Below the pieces are notes generated by a model, which was not told the origin of the DNA, made no database searches, and worked only from the letters and a program-made list of their open reading frames with translations. The translations under genes were made by a program, and so were the position numbers. Shown one piece after another: positions 24,601 to 35,679 of a DNA stretch of 64,000 nt. Every line of letters starts with the position of its first letter. Positions within the stretch are counted from its first letter, which is position 1. The stretch is from Nephrocerus scutellatus (Eukaryota > Arthropoda > Insecta > Diptera > Pipunculidae), in the NCBI GenBank assembly GCA_947095585.1, contig OX352761.1, forward strand, positions 94,693,333 through 94,757,332, given 5' to 3'.

Positions 24601-27600
24601 ATAGAATGGAATATCCGCAACATGCGGATAAGATTTCTAAATCCGCATCCGCACTCATCCGCCAAAAACTATTGCGGTTAAATCCGCTTTAATCCGCGGA
24701 TAGCTGATAATTGCGGATATTACTATCCGATGCAGGGCTCTAATAGCTTCTAATCCAGTGAAGCAGCTTATCATCAACTCCATAAGCACGCATTTTGGAC
24801 AAAAGAGCTTGATGCCAAACTCTGTCAAATGCCTTAGAACTATCGAGTGCAACAGCTTTGCTCTCTCCAAATTGATGCAAAGACCGGTTCCACTGTTCGG
24901 TGAGATATACCATCACATCACCAGTAGAACGTTGCCCACGAAATCCATACTGCCGGTCACTAAGGATTTCGTTGGTTTTAAGATACTTCTTGAGCTGAAA
25001 ATTGATCAGCGTTACCATGATCTTGGAAAGAATTGATGTAAGTGCTATGGGTCGGTACGAAGAAGGAGACGACGGCTCGCCTTTTTTTGGTATTTACGGG
25101 ACAAAGGCTGTTTTCCAACTTCTCGGGAAAAGTCCAGAAGAACAGGATAGATGGAAAAGCTTTCGCAATGGTAATGCCAACTAATAGGGAAATACGATCT
25201 GACCCAGTGGATTTCTAAGTGTTGAGATCGTTTAAAACTCTAGCAACTGCACGAATACGAATGAATATCTGTCCCATAGATTGTTCAATACTTTGAGGTG
25301 CAGGAGGCAGCAATGCACAATCTGGAAGCGTGGAGCTAGCTGCGAAATGCGCAGCAAACAGATTGGACTTGTCTATAGAGCTGACAACTGGAATGTCATT
25401 ATAAATAAGAGTTGGAAACGACGACGAGGTTCTATTTTTGATTTTTTTCACGAAAGACCAAACATTTTAACTACCTTTGGAACATTGTAGTTTTTTTTGT
25501 TTGCCTCAATTTTTGGCCAGAATTACGAAGCTACCCAGAATTGTGTACATTAAAATCGCAGGCAATAACGATTTAATTTTTACGATGTTTTGTGTCAATT
25601 CTTAGGATTGAATAAGACATACATCAAACTCGGTCTGAGTTGAAACACTGTCTAAGTGGGGGCTTCTGTAAAGGCAACAGTAGTAGATGTTGCGCTCTTG
25701 CACCTTTACTTCGAGCCAAATGAAAATGAATTCCGGATTGGATTTTTGGCTAAATTGAGGCAAAAGCTAAAACGAAACATCACTCCGGACATAGATTGCG
25801 GGTCCGCAAAAAAAAGGGAAAAATAATGGCACCAAGTTATACAAGCAGATTTAATTCCGATGCATCAGAATTATCAAATACCTGAGTTTCACTCAGTGCC
25901 AGAATTGGTGGCCTGTTGACATGTACATAGTTAAACACAGCGGAAGAATTCGTTCTCAGCCCACGTATGTTGCTGAGATCCACTCTGAAATGACACATAA
26001 CTACAAAAAACAAACACACAAGACACAACTTACCGCTTCTTTTAACCGAATTGAGAAGAGTGTGTCCCTAATGGATTATTATGTTATTAAAATAAGTAAT
26101 AATAAATTAAATCCCATATAAGTGGTAAAATTTTTTGTACACCCCTGTATTACACCGAGGCAATAGTGAGTTTGCACCCTTATAATGCTCGGCTATATGC
26201 TTGGCACAGCGTGGGCGTTAAGGTAAAGGGGGAGAAAAGATATGTCTATCAGCTTGTGTTTTGAATGACTGTGGACTTCCACATTTGATTCTCATCTTAC
26301 CTTCATGAGGAGCTGGAAATTCCGATGGAAATCCAACATTCAAATAGTAAAACAATTGCCATATTGTTGAATCATTAAACGAAGTGAACGGAAGTGATGA
26401 AAAATATTGCCACGTTGCCAAGTTCCGGGTGCGATAAATGTAGCTGCATGATTTTATAAGAATAGCATTTAGTTCGATTGTAATTCGTTCGCACATATAA
26501 GGATCTTTAGAAAGATTATTGCGGCTGAAATGGAAATAGAAAAAATAAAGAAATGAAAGCAACAGTGGCATTACGAGTATAGAAAATTGGAATCTTTCAC
26601 TGCAGCTTACATAAACAGTTCATGATAGTCTGTAACATATTGCAACGTGTGCCGAACTAAACGACCAAGTCGTTTTGCTAATTGCTTATAACGGTCCATA
26701 TTATAGGTCAACATTCCTTCGCCAAACAATTCCACGAGTGTCGAGCAGAAGGATATCACTTTGATAACTTGATTGGTGGATATTAGGTCCGGTTCAATAA
26801 TAAAATCATTTAAAAATTTCTCTATACTTAAAGCGGAGCTGAAAAATTAAAACATTTTTAAAAATGGTCGAAGCAAACACATTGGGATGTACCTGAAAAT
26901 CTTCTCGAATGGAATTTGATTAAGCAATGCAATCAAATCACTCTCTTTTAGTCCAGCACACTCTCCCGTCGGTGTGTTGCTGTCTTCGCCATCAGAGTCA
27001 ATTATTATCCATAAATCATCTTTTACCGGATCGGAAATTTCCTTATGAGACTTGAGCAATAAAAACCCTCAAATTTTTGATTAAACAAATATGTGACAGC
27101 CTACCTGAGTGAAGGCTTTAAGGAATTCATTGCGCTTCTTTATTGGCAACAAAAGAATATGCAAAATCGCAATGCAGTGATTGATTTCAGGCGATGTCAA
27201 TGAAAGAGGAATTTCGGTAGATTGAGATGTCGAGCTGCTTTTCACTTTCTTTGAACAATTGATGGGCAATTGAAGAAACGGCGTCGCCCAGCTTCCAATA
27301 CCACTCGGACAACGAAGTAAATGGAACAGAAGGAACCAATGATCCTCTTTGGTTGCCATAAGCAAGTGCAGTGACACTAATTTATTTAGCCATTCTTTAA
27401 TATTCCAATCAAATGTCTACATAGATCGAGGTTATTTGCGTTATTGAGAATTTGTAATTTTCACTGTAAACTACCTTGTTCGGGCATGGCTTACGAACAA
27501 AACTGAAAAGTATCGAAATAGCCCGCCGCATATGGCTCACACACTGCAACGTTTCAGCATCCAAAGATTTATTCAGAGAAATAAAATTATTGCTAGACGC

Positions 27601-29268
27601 ATATGGTTCCACAGCTGGATAGGAACTAATCTCATTGATGATTCGTTCGATCTGCAAGGAAACTGGTTTTAATAGATTTTCTCTAGGTATAAAGTGTTAC
27701 CTGATGTTTGGTAATGTGTGCATTTATGTGATTCGTCGTAAAAGTGTAGAATACTAAGTCAAATATTTTATTTAGCTCTGCTTCTGCGGATTCAAGATTT
27801 TTCCCATTAAGCTTAGCAATGCTAAATTGGATAAATAATTAAAATTAAATTATGAATATAAATTATGTTCGTAAATTGCTATTTTTATGAGAAAAACTTA
27901 CAAAAGACCTCATTTTATTTATGTGTCTGTCTGATTTTACTTTACCTTTAGTTTATATACAAACAATATTACCTCTTCCTTATATTTCTACACTTATAAA
28001 TTTAGTAATTAAGATATGAACGGTTAATAGTGTAAGAATTTCAAAGTTAATTAAAGAAAAAATCATATCCAGTTATAATGAACAGTAGAAGAAATTTTGA
28101 ATTATTTGGAATGGATACAAAATAAAAAAATTAAAAATATTTGCTATCCTTCTTATCGTATGACTTTGATTATCTGCCACTATTTTTCTTTATCAGTGCA
28201 ATTGTGTACTTAATAATGCTTACTTGTATGTTTCCGTAGTTCTCACTGTAACGCCGTCTCCGCAAACGCCACTAAATGTGACTTTTTTTGGAACTTCAGT
28301 CCAAATATCTTCTTGTAGTAATTTCGATTTATCCCTATGTTTCTGAATATCACAGCGATTGACATTTAATTTAGTTTGCAAATTGTAGTACTCCATGAGC
28401 AGGCAATACAACGGATCATTGTTATAATTTTCCAATAAGGCGTTCATAAGGAATTCAAGTTCAAACTGTTTTACCAATTCGATGTTTGTACAATGATAGA
28501 ACTCCTTCATTTGTTCGACAGTAAAGGGCTTTAAATTACTACTTGTTGTTGTGATATGTGTTTTTTGGTATTTCGGCTGAAAAAAAACATCTGTCTTCAT
28601 TTCGGCGGTATGATTCATGCCCGAAAGATCGGGGTATTTGAGTAGCGGAGGCGAAGTAGGTGAAGCTGTTGCAGCATTTGAAGCCAATTTAAAATTGAAC
28701 AGAGTTTTTGTGGCCGATTTTGAAGCCACAGGTGCTGATGGCTCCTCGAAGTTTGTCGTCCATTCTTTAGGCGAGCATGAGTAAGCTGTTTCTACTGATA
28801 CTGGTGCAACAGTTGCCGGAATTTCTATGCTAATGGGCAAAGCAGATGCAGACAAGCTCTCTTCTTCTTCTACTTCCGCTTGTTCTGTGTTAACAGGAGC
28901 GCAATTTCGGATCTCAAGCGGTTCTATTGCGTCGTCCAATTCTATTTTACTTAGACTGGAAAGTGAGGTGACAGAGCTTGATTTGTACTCTTTTGAAACA
29001 GCACACTCGTGGCTAATTATTCTGTCGTACTTTGCAGAAATCGATGGAAGTTCTTCGAAAGAGCTGTGTATGATAGTTTCCTCTTCTTTGTCTTTTATAT
29101 TATACTCATGTTCTTCTGATTTTATATTCAGCTCTTTATCATTGTGACTTGGTTTCCGTTTTGATCGTTTATTTTTCTTGATTTTATAAAATAATTTATT
29201 AAATTAATCGCATTGTATTAAAAATAAGAAAAAGTTACCTGTTTTTTCGGTTTTTCCATTGTCGCCAT
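12643..29268 (-). CDS. Epg5: EPG5, autophagosome-lysosome tethering factor (33 exons)
   Basis: Complete gene; all phases agree, total 7659 nt, 2552 aa (human EPG5 about 2579). Family role: Rab7 effector tethering autophagosomes to late endosomes/lysosomes. Matching blocks: DPLYCLLMEYY, LLRCPSGIGSWATPF, DLIALLNQIPFEKIFR, YLFKSLPLENWKP, DYSFPEHY-type FPEHYGEVMQLVL, PWHLVDYTELE, EGLLGVIGLKK. Low-complexity N-terminus, then helical repeats. Exons, minus order: 29268-29239, 29176-28224, 27821-27701, 27651-27475, 27416-27105, 27050-26893, 26838-26611, 26524-26301, 22344-22169, 22059-21242, 21179-21036, 20978-20804, 20752-20534, 20465-20293, 20231-20108, 20036-19890, 19830-19538, 19468-19303, 16918-16889 (30-nt microexon, least certain), 16707-16565, 16508-16349, 16296-16093, 16029-15661, 15607-15424, 15357-15139 (GC donor), 15070-14898, 14561-14227, 14159-13845, 13780-13623, 13564-13348, 13287-13087, 13029-12970, 12895-12643. 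Two introns are inflated by transposons (22345-26300 and 16919-19302). Confidence 0.95.
17098..17374 (-). mobile_element. tRNA-derived SINE
   Basis: The minus strand starts with a tRNA-like head. It carries a good A box (TGGCTCAGTGG, 17356-17366) and a good B box (GGTTCGAATCC, 17312-17322) at tRNA-like spacing. The 5' end GGGCGCC cannot pair with the position where the acceptor 3' strand should be (about AGTAACA), so it is not a functional tRNA. About 200 bp of unrelated body follows, as in a SINE. It lies in an Epg5 intron, sense to the gene. The 3' limit is estimated from the change in composition and is uncertain. Confidence 0.65.
17490..18560 (-). pseudogene. Tc1/mariner-superfamily transposase, decayed
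   Basis: Sits in an Epg5 intron, same strand as the gene. The N-terminus (18555 downward) begins MGKYSEKTLSAMEFKRN and carries a paired-type helix-turn-helix region with RTINRYNDTGSIAKRHGGAQ and RNPRRSGRKMARE, then ERMQHILKDHLGLKA. The catalytic domain reads LVFSDESPFVI (first Asp), a second Asp in QDSAPSH (about 17790), and SPDENPLDFSVWGILK (third position is Asp, about 17690). There are at least three frameshifts. The second-to-third acidic spacing is about 36-37 residues by my count across a frameshift, so a DD37D-like (maT-type) group is possible but not certain. Terminal repeats were not found. Confidence 0.8.
18770..19020 (-). repeat. Tandem-unit element TR1, copy b
   Basis: On the minus strand it contains core units (ccgatggacaacac and related) and ends with the constant right end tttttatgggt near 18770. 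It lies beside the Tc1-like remnant within an Epg5 intron. At least two core units are visible. Confidence 0.7.
22620..26060 (-). pseudogene. CR1/Jockey-like LINE, nearly full-length remnant
   Basis: Reads right to left inside the largest Epg5 intron, sense to the gene. The endonuclease start (SNIRGLRTN, about 25970) is followed by SETQVFDNSDASE, a linker with VVSSIDKSNLFAAHFAASS (about 25360), then the RT. RT blocks are SDRQYGFRGQRSTGDVMVYL (about 24950), SKAFDRVWHQALLSKM, and SKVHYLNAGAPQ with SVLSPT (about 23860). The C-terminus (about 23230-22640) reads LEFNCHILSG...LDRIQNRAIKLIGD and a Ser/Arg-rich tail. It carries many stops and frameshifts. The RT is split by the hAT-type element at 23977-24742. 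Part of the stretch 23260-23800 is itself partly duplicated (cattcatggataatggcat occurs at 23406 and 23591). Confidence 0.85.
23977..24742. mobile_element. hAT-type non-autonomous element with 8-bp duplication
   Basis: A 766-bp insertion with short perfect inverted termini tagagccctgc / gcagggctcta. It is flanked by an exact 8-bp repeat ATAGCTTC (23969-23976 and 24743-24750), the hallmark duplication length of hAT elements. Subterminal regions carry many copies of atccgcatccgc and its reverse. The centre is a long imperfect palindrome: the arm at about 24160-24235 (ending atatcgttgttctg) matches the reverse complement of about 24262-24335. No transposase is encoded. Removing it rejoins the interrupted RT frame of the host LINE around an Arg-Ser-Tyr, confirming the insertion. 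Confidence 0.88.
26160..26290 (-). repeat. CR1/Jockey-like LINE 3'-end fragment
   Basis: Carries the family 3' sequence (ggcacagcgtgggcgttaag and gcttgtgttttgaatg) also found at 22750-22830 and 54018-54095. It is abruptly replaced by Epg5 exon 8 sequence near 26290. Confidence 0.7.
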
Positions 29269-30594
29269 TCTACGTTTGTATTCTTTTGTCTTAATTGTTC
29301 TTCTTATATATTTTGTATATGATGAAGTTTCGTATTTTGTTTGATAAAGCAGAGAAATAGAAAAATCCCCTTAAAAATTTAAGATCCATCAATAAAAACA
29401 AAATGTGTTTGTGTTGGTTTTTTTTGCGTGTGACTTGTGAGTTGTGACAATTTGAAAACCGTCAGAAGAAGAAGACTGTTGCCCTCCAATAGCAGATTTA
29501 CATTATGAAAAATGTTATGTCGTTTTTTTGTTTTAGAAATGTGCGCTCGAGCTCAGATTTTTTCTCGTTAAAACGAACACGAAAGCCGAGAATCTTTTGT
29601 TTACATTGTTTTGTTGCATGTGTTTTTGATGTAGATAATGAAAAGAGGGGTAAATCTCTTAAAATATCAAGATCGGTCAGAGGGGAATTCCGATCTACCG
29701 TAGATGGTTTTTTTTTTAAACGAACAAATTGACAGGCAAAAAATCAATCTGCACCAGTGTTTTTTAAACACGACGTTAAAAAAATGACAAGGAAAGAAGA
29801 CAGAAGGTAAAAAAATGCAGATACAAATGAGAATATTATGAGGGAGTTCGATTTATGCACATTGTACATTTTTAAGAGAGAGAAGTACACAACTGCACAC
29901 AAAAATAAACACCAACAGTACATTATAGCATATTATAGCGTTATTAGAAGATTATTGTGCTAAATACTAAGAAAAATACAATATTCTGACAATTGAACTC
30001 AGCATAGTGTAGCCAACTTTTTTAGGACACACAAAGCTATAAATACTGCACAATAAGCATAACTTTTTTGACTAGAACAAATTAATTTTAATAAATTGAA
30101 ATGTAATAGCCGATTCCTAGTACAAACAAAAGTTTTCTTCTTTTGCGTATACATAAATAAATTATTTTTTTATTTAAATATAAAAAAAAAAGAAATTTTT
30201 TAATTTACAAAATATTGGTGAAGACACAATTGATTGGATGCGGCTCTTCTTTGGCCAAAAATGGATTTAATCACGGCTTTTGGGGCCATGTAATAACATA
30301 TCATTATAAGTAATGATGAATGAAATAAGAAAATCCGTGTTCACATCATTTCAAACCTCATTATTCATTACATCGACTACTTATACTATACGATCATTTT
30401 TAATATCATTATCACGAAGTATTGACATTATATCAATCGTGTAGTGTGCGCAAAACAGTGTTCCACACATCACTGCGAACCTGCTAAATGACGAATGATC
30501 TGCGAATATATGGTAAAATCAGAAAGGCTGTGCGAAGAGAGAAAACAGGAAAAATCACCAAATGTTACCATAAAAATATACTTTCGTAATGAAA
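29269..30594. other. Epg5 upstream region and AT-rich intergenic DNA
   Basis: The Epg5 promoter and 5' UTR should lie just right of 29268. No clear core-promoter motif stands out. The rest is AT-rich, without supportable ORFs. Confidence 0.4.
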
Positions 30595-30838
30595 AATTTA
30601 CATTTCAGGCGTGCGAGACAAAGTGAGCTGGCCGACTATAGTAAAATTTAAGTTGTGGTTAGCCAGAAGAGATTGACACTACACGAATGTTAAAGTTTTT
30701 TTTATAGTAACATGGGAAATGATATATTTAGCATTATGGTAACATTGAGAAATATTCTAATTCTTTCGTCTGGCTAACTGAATTTCAATTTAACCGCCGT
30801 CCTGCTCATTTCTTCACGCACGCCAGAAATGTAAATCA
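30595..30838. repeat. Hairpin repeat (foldback arms)
   Basis: The left arm at about 30595-30690 (tttacatttcaggcgtgcga ... gttagccagaaga) is matched in reverse complement by about 30760-30838 (cgtctggctaac ... cgcacgccagaaatgtaaat). A third copy of the arm, also inverted relative to the left arm and more similar in its inner part, lies at 31400-31480. The arms are non-coding. Confidence 0.75.
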
Positions 30839-30860
30839 AGCGTAAGTCTATTTTTAAATT

Positions 30861-31366
30861 CTCTATATTAACTTCGCGTGCACGTGGCTGGCTGGTTGGC
30901 TGGCTGGCTGGCTGGCTGGTCAGATTTTCTGATCAATTTTTAGCCCACTTCCCATGGCCCGATTTTATTAAAATTTTGCACACATGTATATTTCCGGTGA
31001 CAATACTTTCTATTAAAAGGCCCCTCGGACCTCGGGTTCGTGGGGCTCCCATACAAATATTTTACAAAATTTACCCGATTTTCTTTAAATTTTGTACACA
31101 TGTGTGTCTTCGATGGAAAACACTTTTTGTAAAAATTTGGAGTGATCGACCCCTTGGGGACCCCAATATACAATTTTTAAATATCGCTATATCGCATCAG
31201 ATCACGGCAAAGTCTGAGCTCTGTGCTTTGTGAGCAGCGCTGTTCGCTGCCGCTGCGTCATTTCGTGTATGATTTTGCCACAAGACGAGCACGCAGTGTG
31301 TGTGTGTGTGTATCTCCGATTAGAGAATTTACAAGAAAAATTTTAATTTTTATGGGTTGTTTTTTT
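30861..31366 (+). repeat. Tandem-unit element TR1, copy c
   Basis: Apparently complete copy: left end ctctatattaacttcgcgtg, a ggctggctgg microsatellite (about 30883-30918), agattttctgatcaattttt, then a few core units (about 30990, 31085, 31310). The constant right end tagagaatttac ... tttttatgggttg follows. It lies between arms of the foldback repeat (30595-30838 and 31400-31480), suggesting insertion into that older element. A (tg)n run occurs at 31296-31311. Confidence 0.75.
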
Positions 31367-31399
31367 CATTACCAGACTTGCAGATATAAAATAACTATA

Positions 31400-31480
31400 A
31401 CATTCGACAGATTGACACTCTCTTCTGGCTAACCACAACTTCAATTTAAGTATAGTTGGCCCGCTCATTTTTCTCGCATT
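31400..31480. repeat. Third arm of the foldback repeat
   Basis: About 80 bp whose reverse complement closely matches 30610-30695, including gttgtggttagccagaagag and the gagc-ggcc-actata block. With the left arm it could define an ~870-bp element with long terminal inverted repeats. Confidence 0.75.
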
Positions 31481-31555
31481 GCTATAGTCTAAATCCGCTT
31501 TAAAGGATATTGTCGTTAGCTGAATAGAATAATGTTACAAAAATAACTCAGGGGT

Positions 31556-32866
31556 ATATTCTGATGAAAAGACATTTTTTCGTGACATTTTGTTATTAGT
31601 ACAAAATGTTGTCACTGAAAATTTGCGATTCTAGTTATGACATTTGCAGCAGCTTGCAGCAGATGCATAGTTATATTTTAAGGTTACTTTTAATGACATT
31701 TCTCATTCGGTGCGCTTGTGCTATGTGTTGTTTATATAAAAAATAAAATTTGTTTAAACTTTTTTTTTAAATGGATGTGTGTCCATTATATAGAAGATTA
31801 AGACGTATTCAAAGAAAGATGTTTTGTGCATGTTATAAATAAAATGATATATAAAATTTAGTATATGTATTATTTGTTTATATGTAATTCGATGGTGTTC
31901 TATAAAAACAAAAATATATATGAACTATATTTTTATATTTTTTGTAAATAATTAATTTGACTCTGTTTTTTTAAAAACTCAATATTTTTGTTATTCATCT
32001 TCGATTTATAATTTTGACAAATTTCATCATTAATCTAATTTCAGAGGACTAGCAAAAATTAAGCATAATCTGAGAGATGTGAGCGATCCATTCCTAATAA
32101 CAAATAAACATAATAACAAAAAAATTAATATAATTGTAGCGGTAATATTCTAATATAATTACTGATTTTTTGCAGTATTTAGATGATGCTTAGACATTCA
32201 ATTTCAGAAGCTTACACATATAAAAAACAGACAAAATTTTGTTTTATTTAATTTAAAATATAAACCAGTAAACATAATTAATATTTATAATATAATAATT
32301 ATTAAAAATTAATAAGAATACTCACACGTATTTTATGTAAAAATTACACCTACAAAAGTCGCCGAAAACTAAATCAATAACAATTTTGTTCGAATTGTCA
32401 TTTTTTTATGTGACATTTTGAAAAAGTCACATCATCAGAATCGAATCTTAGACTTCACAACAAACTGTTATTATGGGTTCCATGACATTTTCTAGAAAAA
32501 CATTTTCTCGAAAAATATTTGCTCGAAAACATTTTCTCGAAAAACATTTGCTCGAACGTAATTTTTTGGTAAAATTAATAATCGAAAAATTTAAAAAAAA
32601 AACTCGCGTTTCGCGAACAAAAATTACTCGCGATAGTTTTTAGAAGGTTGAAAACATAGACTATTTAGTTTTCGAGAAAATGTTTTTCTAGCAAATGTTT
32701 TTAGAGCAAATGTCGTTTTATACATTTTCGAGTAAATGTTTTTCGAGAAAATTTTTTCGAGCAAATGTTTTTCGAGTAAATGTCTGGATACCATAATTAT
32801 GTATATAGCAGTTGAATTTTAGTACAAAGTCACGAAAATTTGCCATTTGTCACTTGATCAGAATCT
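31556..32866. mobile_element. Candidate inverted-repeat element (attctgatSaa ends)
   Basis: The left end reads attctgatgaaaagacattt. Reverse complements of a related end occur at about 32433-32452 (attctgatgatgtgac) and again at about 32850-32866 (attctgatcaagtgac). Subterminal gtgacattt-type motifs recur. The second right end may be the true one, with the foldback at 32466-32812 inserted between. The ends are only moderately alike and no clear target duplication is visible, so this is a candidate. Confidence 0.4.
32466..32812. mobile_element. Foldback element with reiterated ctcgaaaaacattt arms
   Basis: About 345 bp, nearly symmetric. The left arm begins attatgggttccatgacatt and then repeats acatttKctcgaaaa about five times. 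The right arm repeats the reverse complement (ttttcgagYaaatgt) about six times and ends tggataccataat. The two arms are separated by about 80-100 bp. Foldback-type elements are known for arms made of short tandem units. No coding capacity. Confidence 0.75.
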
Positions 32867-32869
32867 AGG

Positions 32870-34100
32870 CCAAGCACTAAAAACATAATTAAAAAATCTC
32901 TTATAATTCTGAAGGCCGATTTTGGTCGAAAAAAGCGTGTCGGAAGGTTAAAACTGAGTTCCCCTCCTGCAAAACCACAAGTTTGTAGTGTTACACGTTG
33001 TTTCCACATAAAATAACAATAATACCATACAAAATTATATGCTTGTATGAGTAAAATTATGGAGTTATTGCTGAAAAAATCCCATGGCAAAAATTAAATA
33101 AAAAATTTAGAACATAAGTTATCGTACATGGGATAACATATGTTTTTGTTGCATCTATATCATAAGGTAATATGTGTTCTAAATATTGAGTTTGGTAGTG
33201 AATTGTTGTGGTTTCGTTCATAAATTCGGTGGTCACAGGTACCAATTTTAACGCCCACTATTATTTATGTTCTAAATTTTCTCTGTCTCCGTCTCGGTGT
33301 TCGCAGTGTGACTTCTCAAACCTTGCAAATTACGCCATTTTTATTTGTGCTGACCCTGAAAATCGCTTAAATAATCCTACAACATTTTCCTTTCAATTCG
33401 GCTCACATTTATTGTAGCATTATTTAAAGCCCGTATTCGTGTAAATGCACACAGCAAATTATTTTATTGTATCATAATTGCTATTTGAGGTGGAAACAAC
33501 GACTTAGTATGTGTTGTTAGTATGATTTTCTGTCGCAAGCGCATAGTTTGATTTGTTGATTTGTTCTTCTGCCAAGAGCAGTGCTGCTGTAAGCATTTTT
33601 GGAACGGAGTAAATTACAGGTTCTTGGGAGTATATTGAAGTACATGTAAAAATATTTAAAAAAAAAGTTCCAATAGCAAAACAAAAAGGATTTTTTATTA
33701 CAAACATATTTTTTAATTGATTTATCGACCTTTTTTGCTAGAGAACAAACAAGTAAAGGATCGTTGCGATTTTTAATTAGTACTAAAAGTAACAAGTTTT
33801 TGGTAGTATTGTAGTACGGCCGATGAAATAGTAGTATATTACTGATTATTTTGCTGGACTATACCACGCTTAACCAACTGGAAAATATTTCTACTTACAA
33901 GAATACTTGCGATTAATGAAACAAGAGTAAATTAATTCCGGTGATTAATGCGTTTAAATGTAAAATGTAAACGTAAAATGTTATTTGTTTACTTTTTCTT
34001 TTCCTTATCATATTAAAGTTAATTTATTTTATCTGTACTACATATCAAATGGCAATCGACAACCGCCTTCATAAATAAGTGGTAGAATCGTCCGAATTGA
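32870..34100. other. Intergenic, nothing recognised
   Basis: AT-rich; the short open frames have no recognisable domain. I see no RNA gene or element ends. Confidence 0.4.
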
Positions 34101-34104
34101 TTGA

Positions 34105-34162
34105 TAGTATATATAAAATCATATATATATATGATATATATATAGTATATATAAAATAAGTT
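34105..34162. repeat. AT dinucleotide microsatellite
   Basis: Interrupted tatatata tracts, including a short palindromic catatatatatatatg core. Confidence 0.8.
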
Positions 34163-34423
34163 GAGTTTTTTTAAAGCAATTTATTAAAACTAAAAGAAAA
34201 CGTCTGATCAAATTAGTGGATACGCTAAATTATCTACAAATCTTTATATTAAAAATCTTTGAAGTTTTAATAAAATTTACATATAGTTAAGGCTAATAGT
34301 TATTGTATAATTTCCACTAAATGATTTCGGCGGGATTATTCTTTGAGCTTATTGCAAGTGTTCACGAAAAATTTTCGAGTCTCGGTATTCCCATTGGGCA
34401 TCCGCATAATCATTACGTTGAGA

Positions 34424-34545
34424 CATATTTTATTTGCCGAGGAATAAGGAATAACAACAAGTCAATTGCACTATGTTATTCCTTTTTTGGAATAAGAAGC
34501 TGGTTTTCAAGTTCTAATTCCTGATTCCTCGGCAAATAAAATACG
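34424..34545. mobile_element. Small MITE M1, copy 2
   Basis: Ends tattttatttgccgagga and its reverse complement near 34524-34543. The interior is partly palindromic (ggaataaggaataac against gttattcc, then ttttttggaataag). It is more diverged internally than copies 1 and 3. Confidence 0.75.
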
Positions 34546-35123
34546 CCTATAATAATAATTGTAGAAAGATTTGACTAGTAGAATTCCTAATTGATTGTAT
34601 GTACAACCATATTACTTTTCGTTTGTATTTCAGATTATCTGTTAAAGTCAAATATGGAAAAATAAAATAGTATTAAAGATGACAAGCAAGTGGAATTAAA
34701 TATAGGTGGACTTAACGTGCTTGTGCAGACGATATCTATTTTAAATGTTAAGTATAAAAACATAAGATATCTTAGGCTTACTCAAACAGTATCTTTATTT
34801 TTTGTGATATATTTAGCCTCCAGTGGTGTGAAACATTTTTGTTTTAGTGAGGTAGCAACGTGCTGGATACGCTCATTTTATCTAAATATGCACCAGGCAG
34901 ATTATTTTCGAACACATTATACTCTGCGTACATCATAATATGACATAATGACATTTTCATCAGCTGTTAAGACTATAAAGTAGTTTTTTGTTTGCCTTTT
35001 TGCTCATCTTTTAAAATTCGATCTGTATTTCTCGGCAAATCGAACATGTACATCTAGAATTGATTGTGTACACTGTTTTGTTGAATGTTGTGAAATTTTA
35101 CACACTGAACGCTATTTCTATTC

Positions 35124-35216
35124 AGCCTGTATATACTGAAAAATGGGTTTCTTTGCGTTGATGGTAGATGGTAGCCTGTATATACTGAAAAATGGGTTTC
35201 TTTGCGTTGATGGTAG
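35124..35216. repeat. Two-copy tandem duplication, 49-bp period
   Basis: A 44-bp block starting agcctgtatatactgaaaa and ending cgttgatggtag is repeated exactly, offset by about 49 bp. Confidence 0.85.
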
Positions 35217-35679
35217 TTTGTTTTCGTAATTCCTCGTTGTCTGAAGGGGAAGCCGACGAAATTTAAAATTTCTTCTTCCATTCAATTTATTTTTTAAATA
35301 AATATACACATCGATAAAGTTGAAAATGTCGAATCGGTGAAAATGTCGGCTGTAAAAAAATACCGACTGTGAAATTTTCACTGAAAAAATGATTCTAAAA
35401 AAATTGTAATAATTTACTAAAAATTTAAAAAATAAATATAATAATAATGTGAAACAACAATGGTCAGTGCCATAATGTCGACTGAGAAAATGTTGACTTT
35501 AGTTTCTTTAACCGATCTCAATGAAATGTTCAACATTATTGACGTGTCCAAAATTTGCTCAGGCAAAATGTTTTCAGTGATGGATCCCACAAATGAATTT
35601 AAGCAAGAAATAGACAGTCGAAAATCTATCTTTGTGGAAAGCTATTGGATGTTTTGGTCTAATCGAATTCTACATAAGC

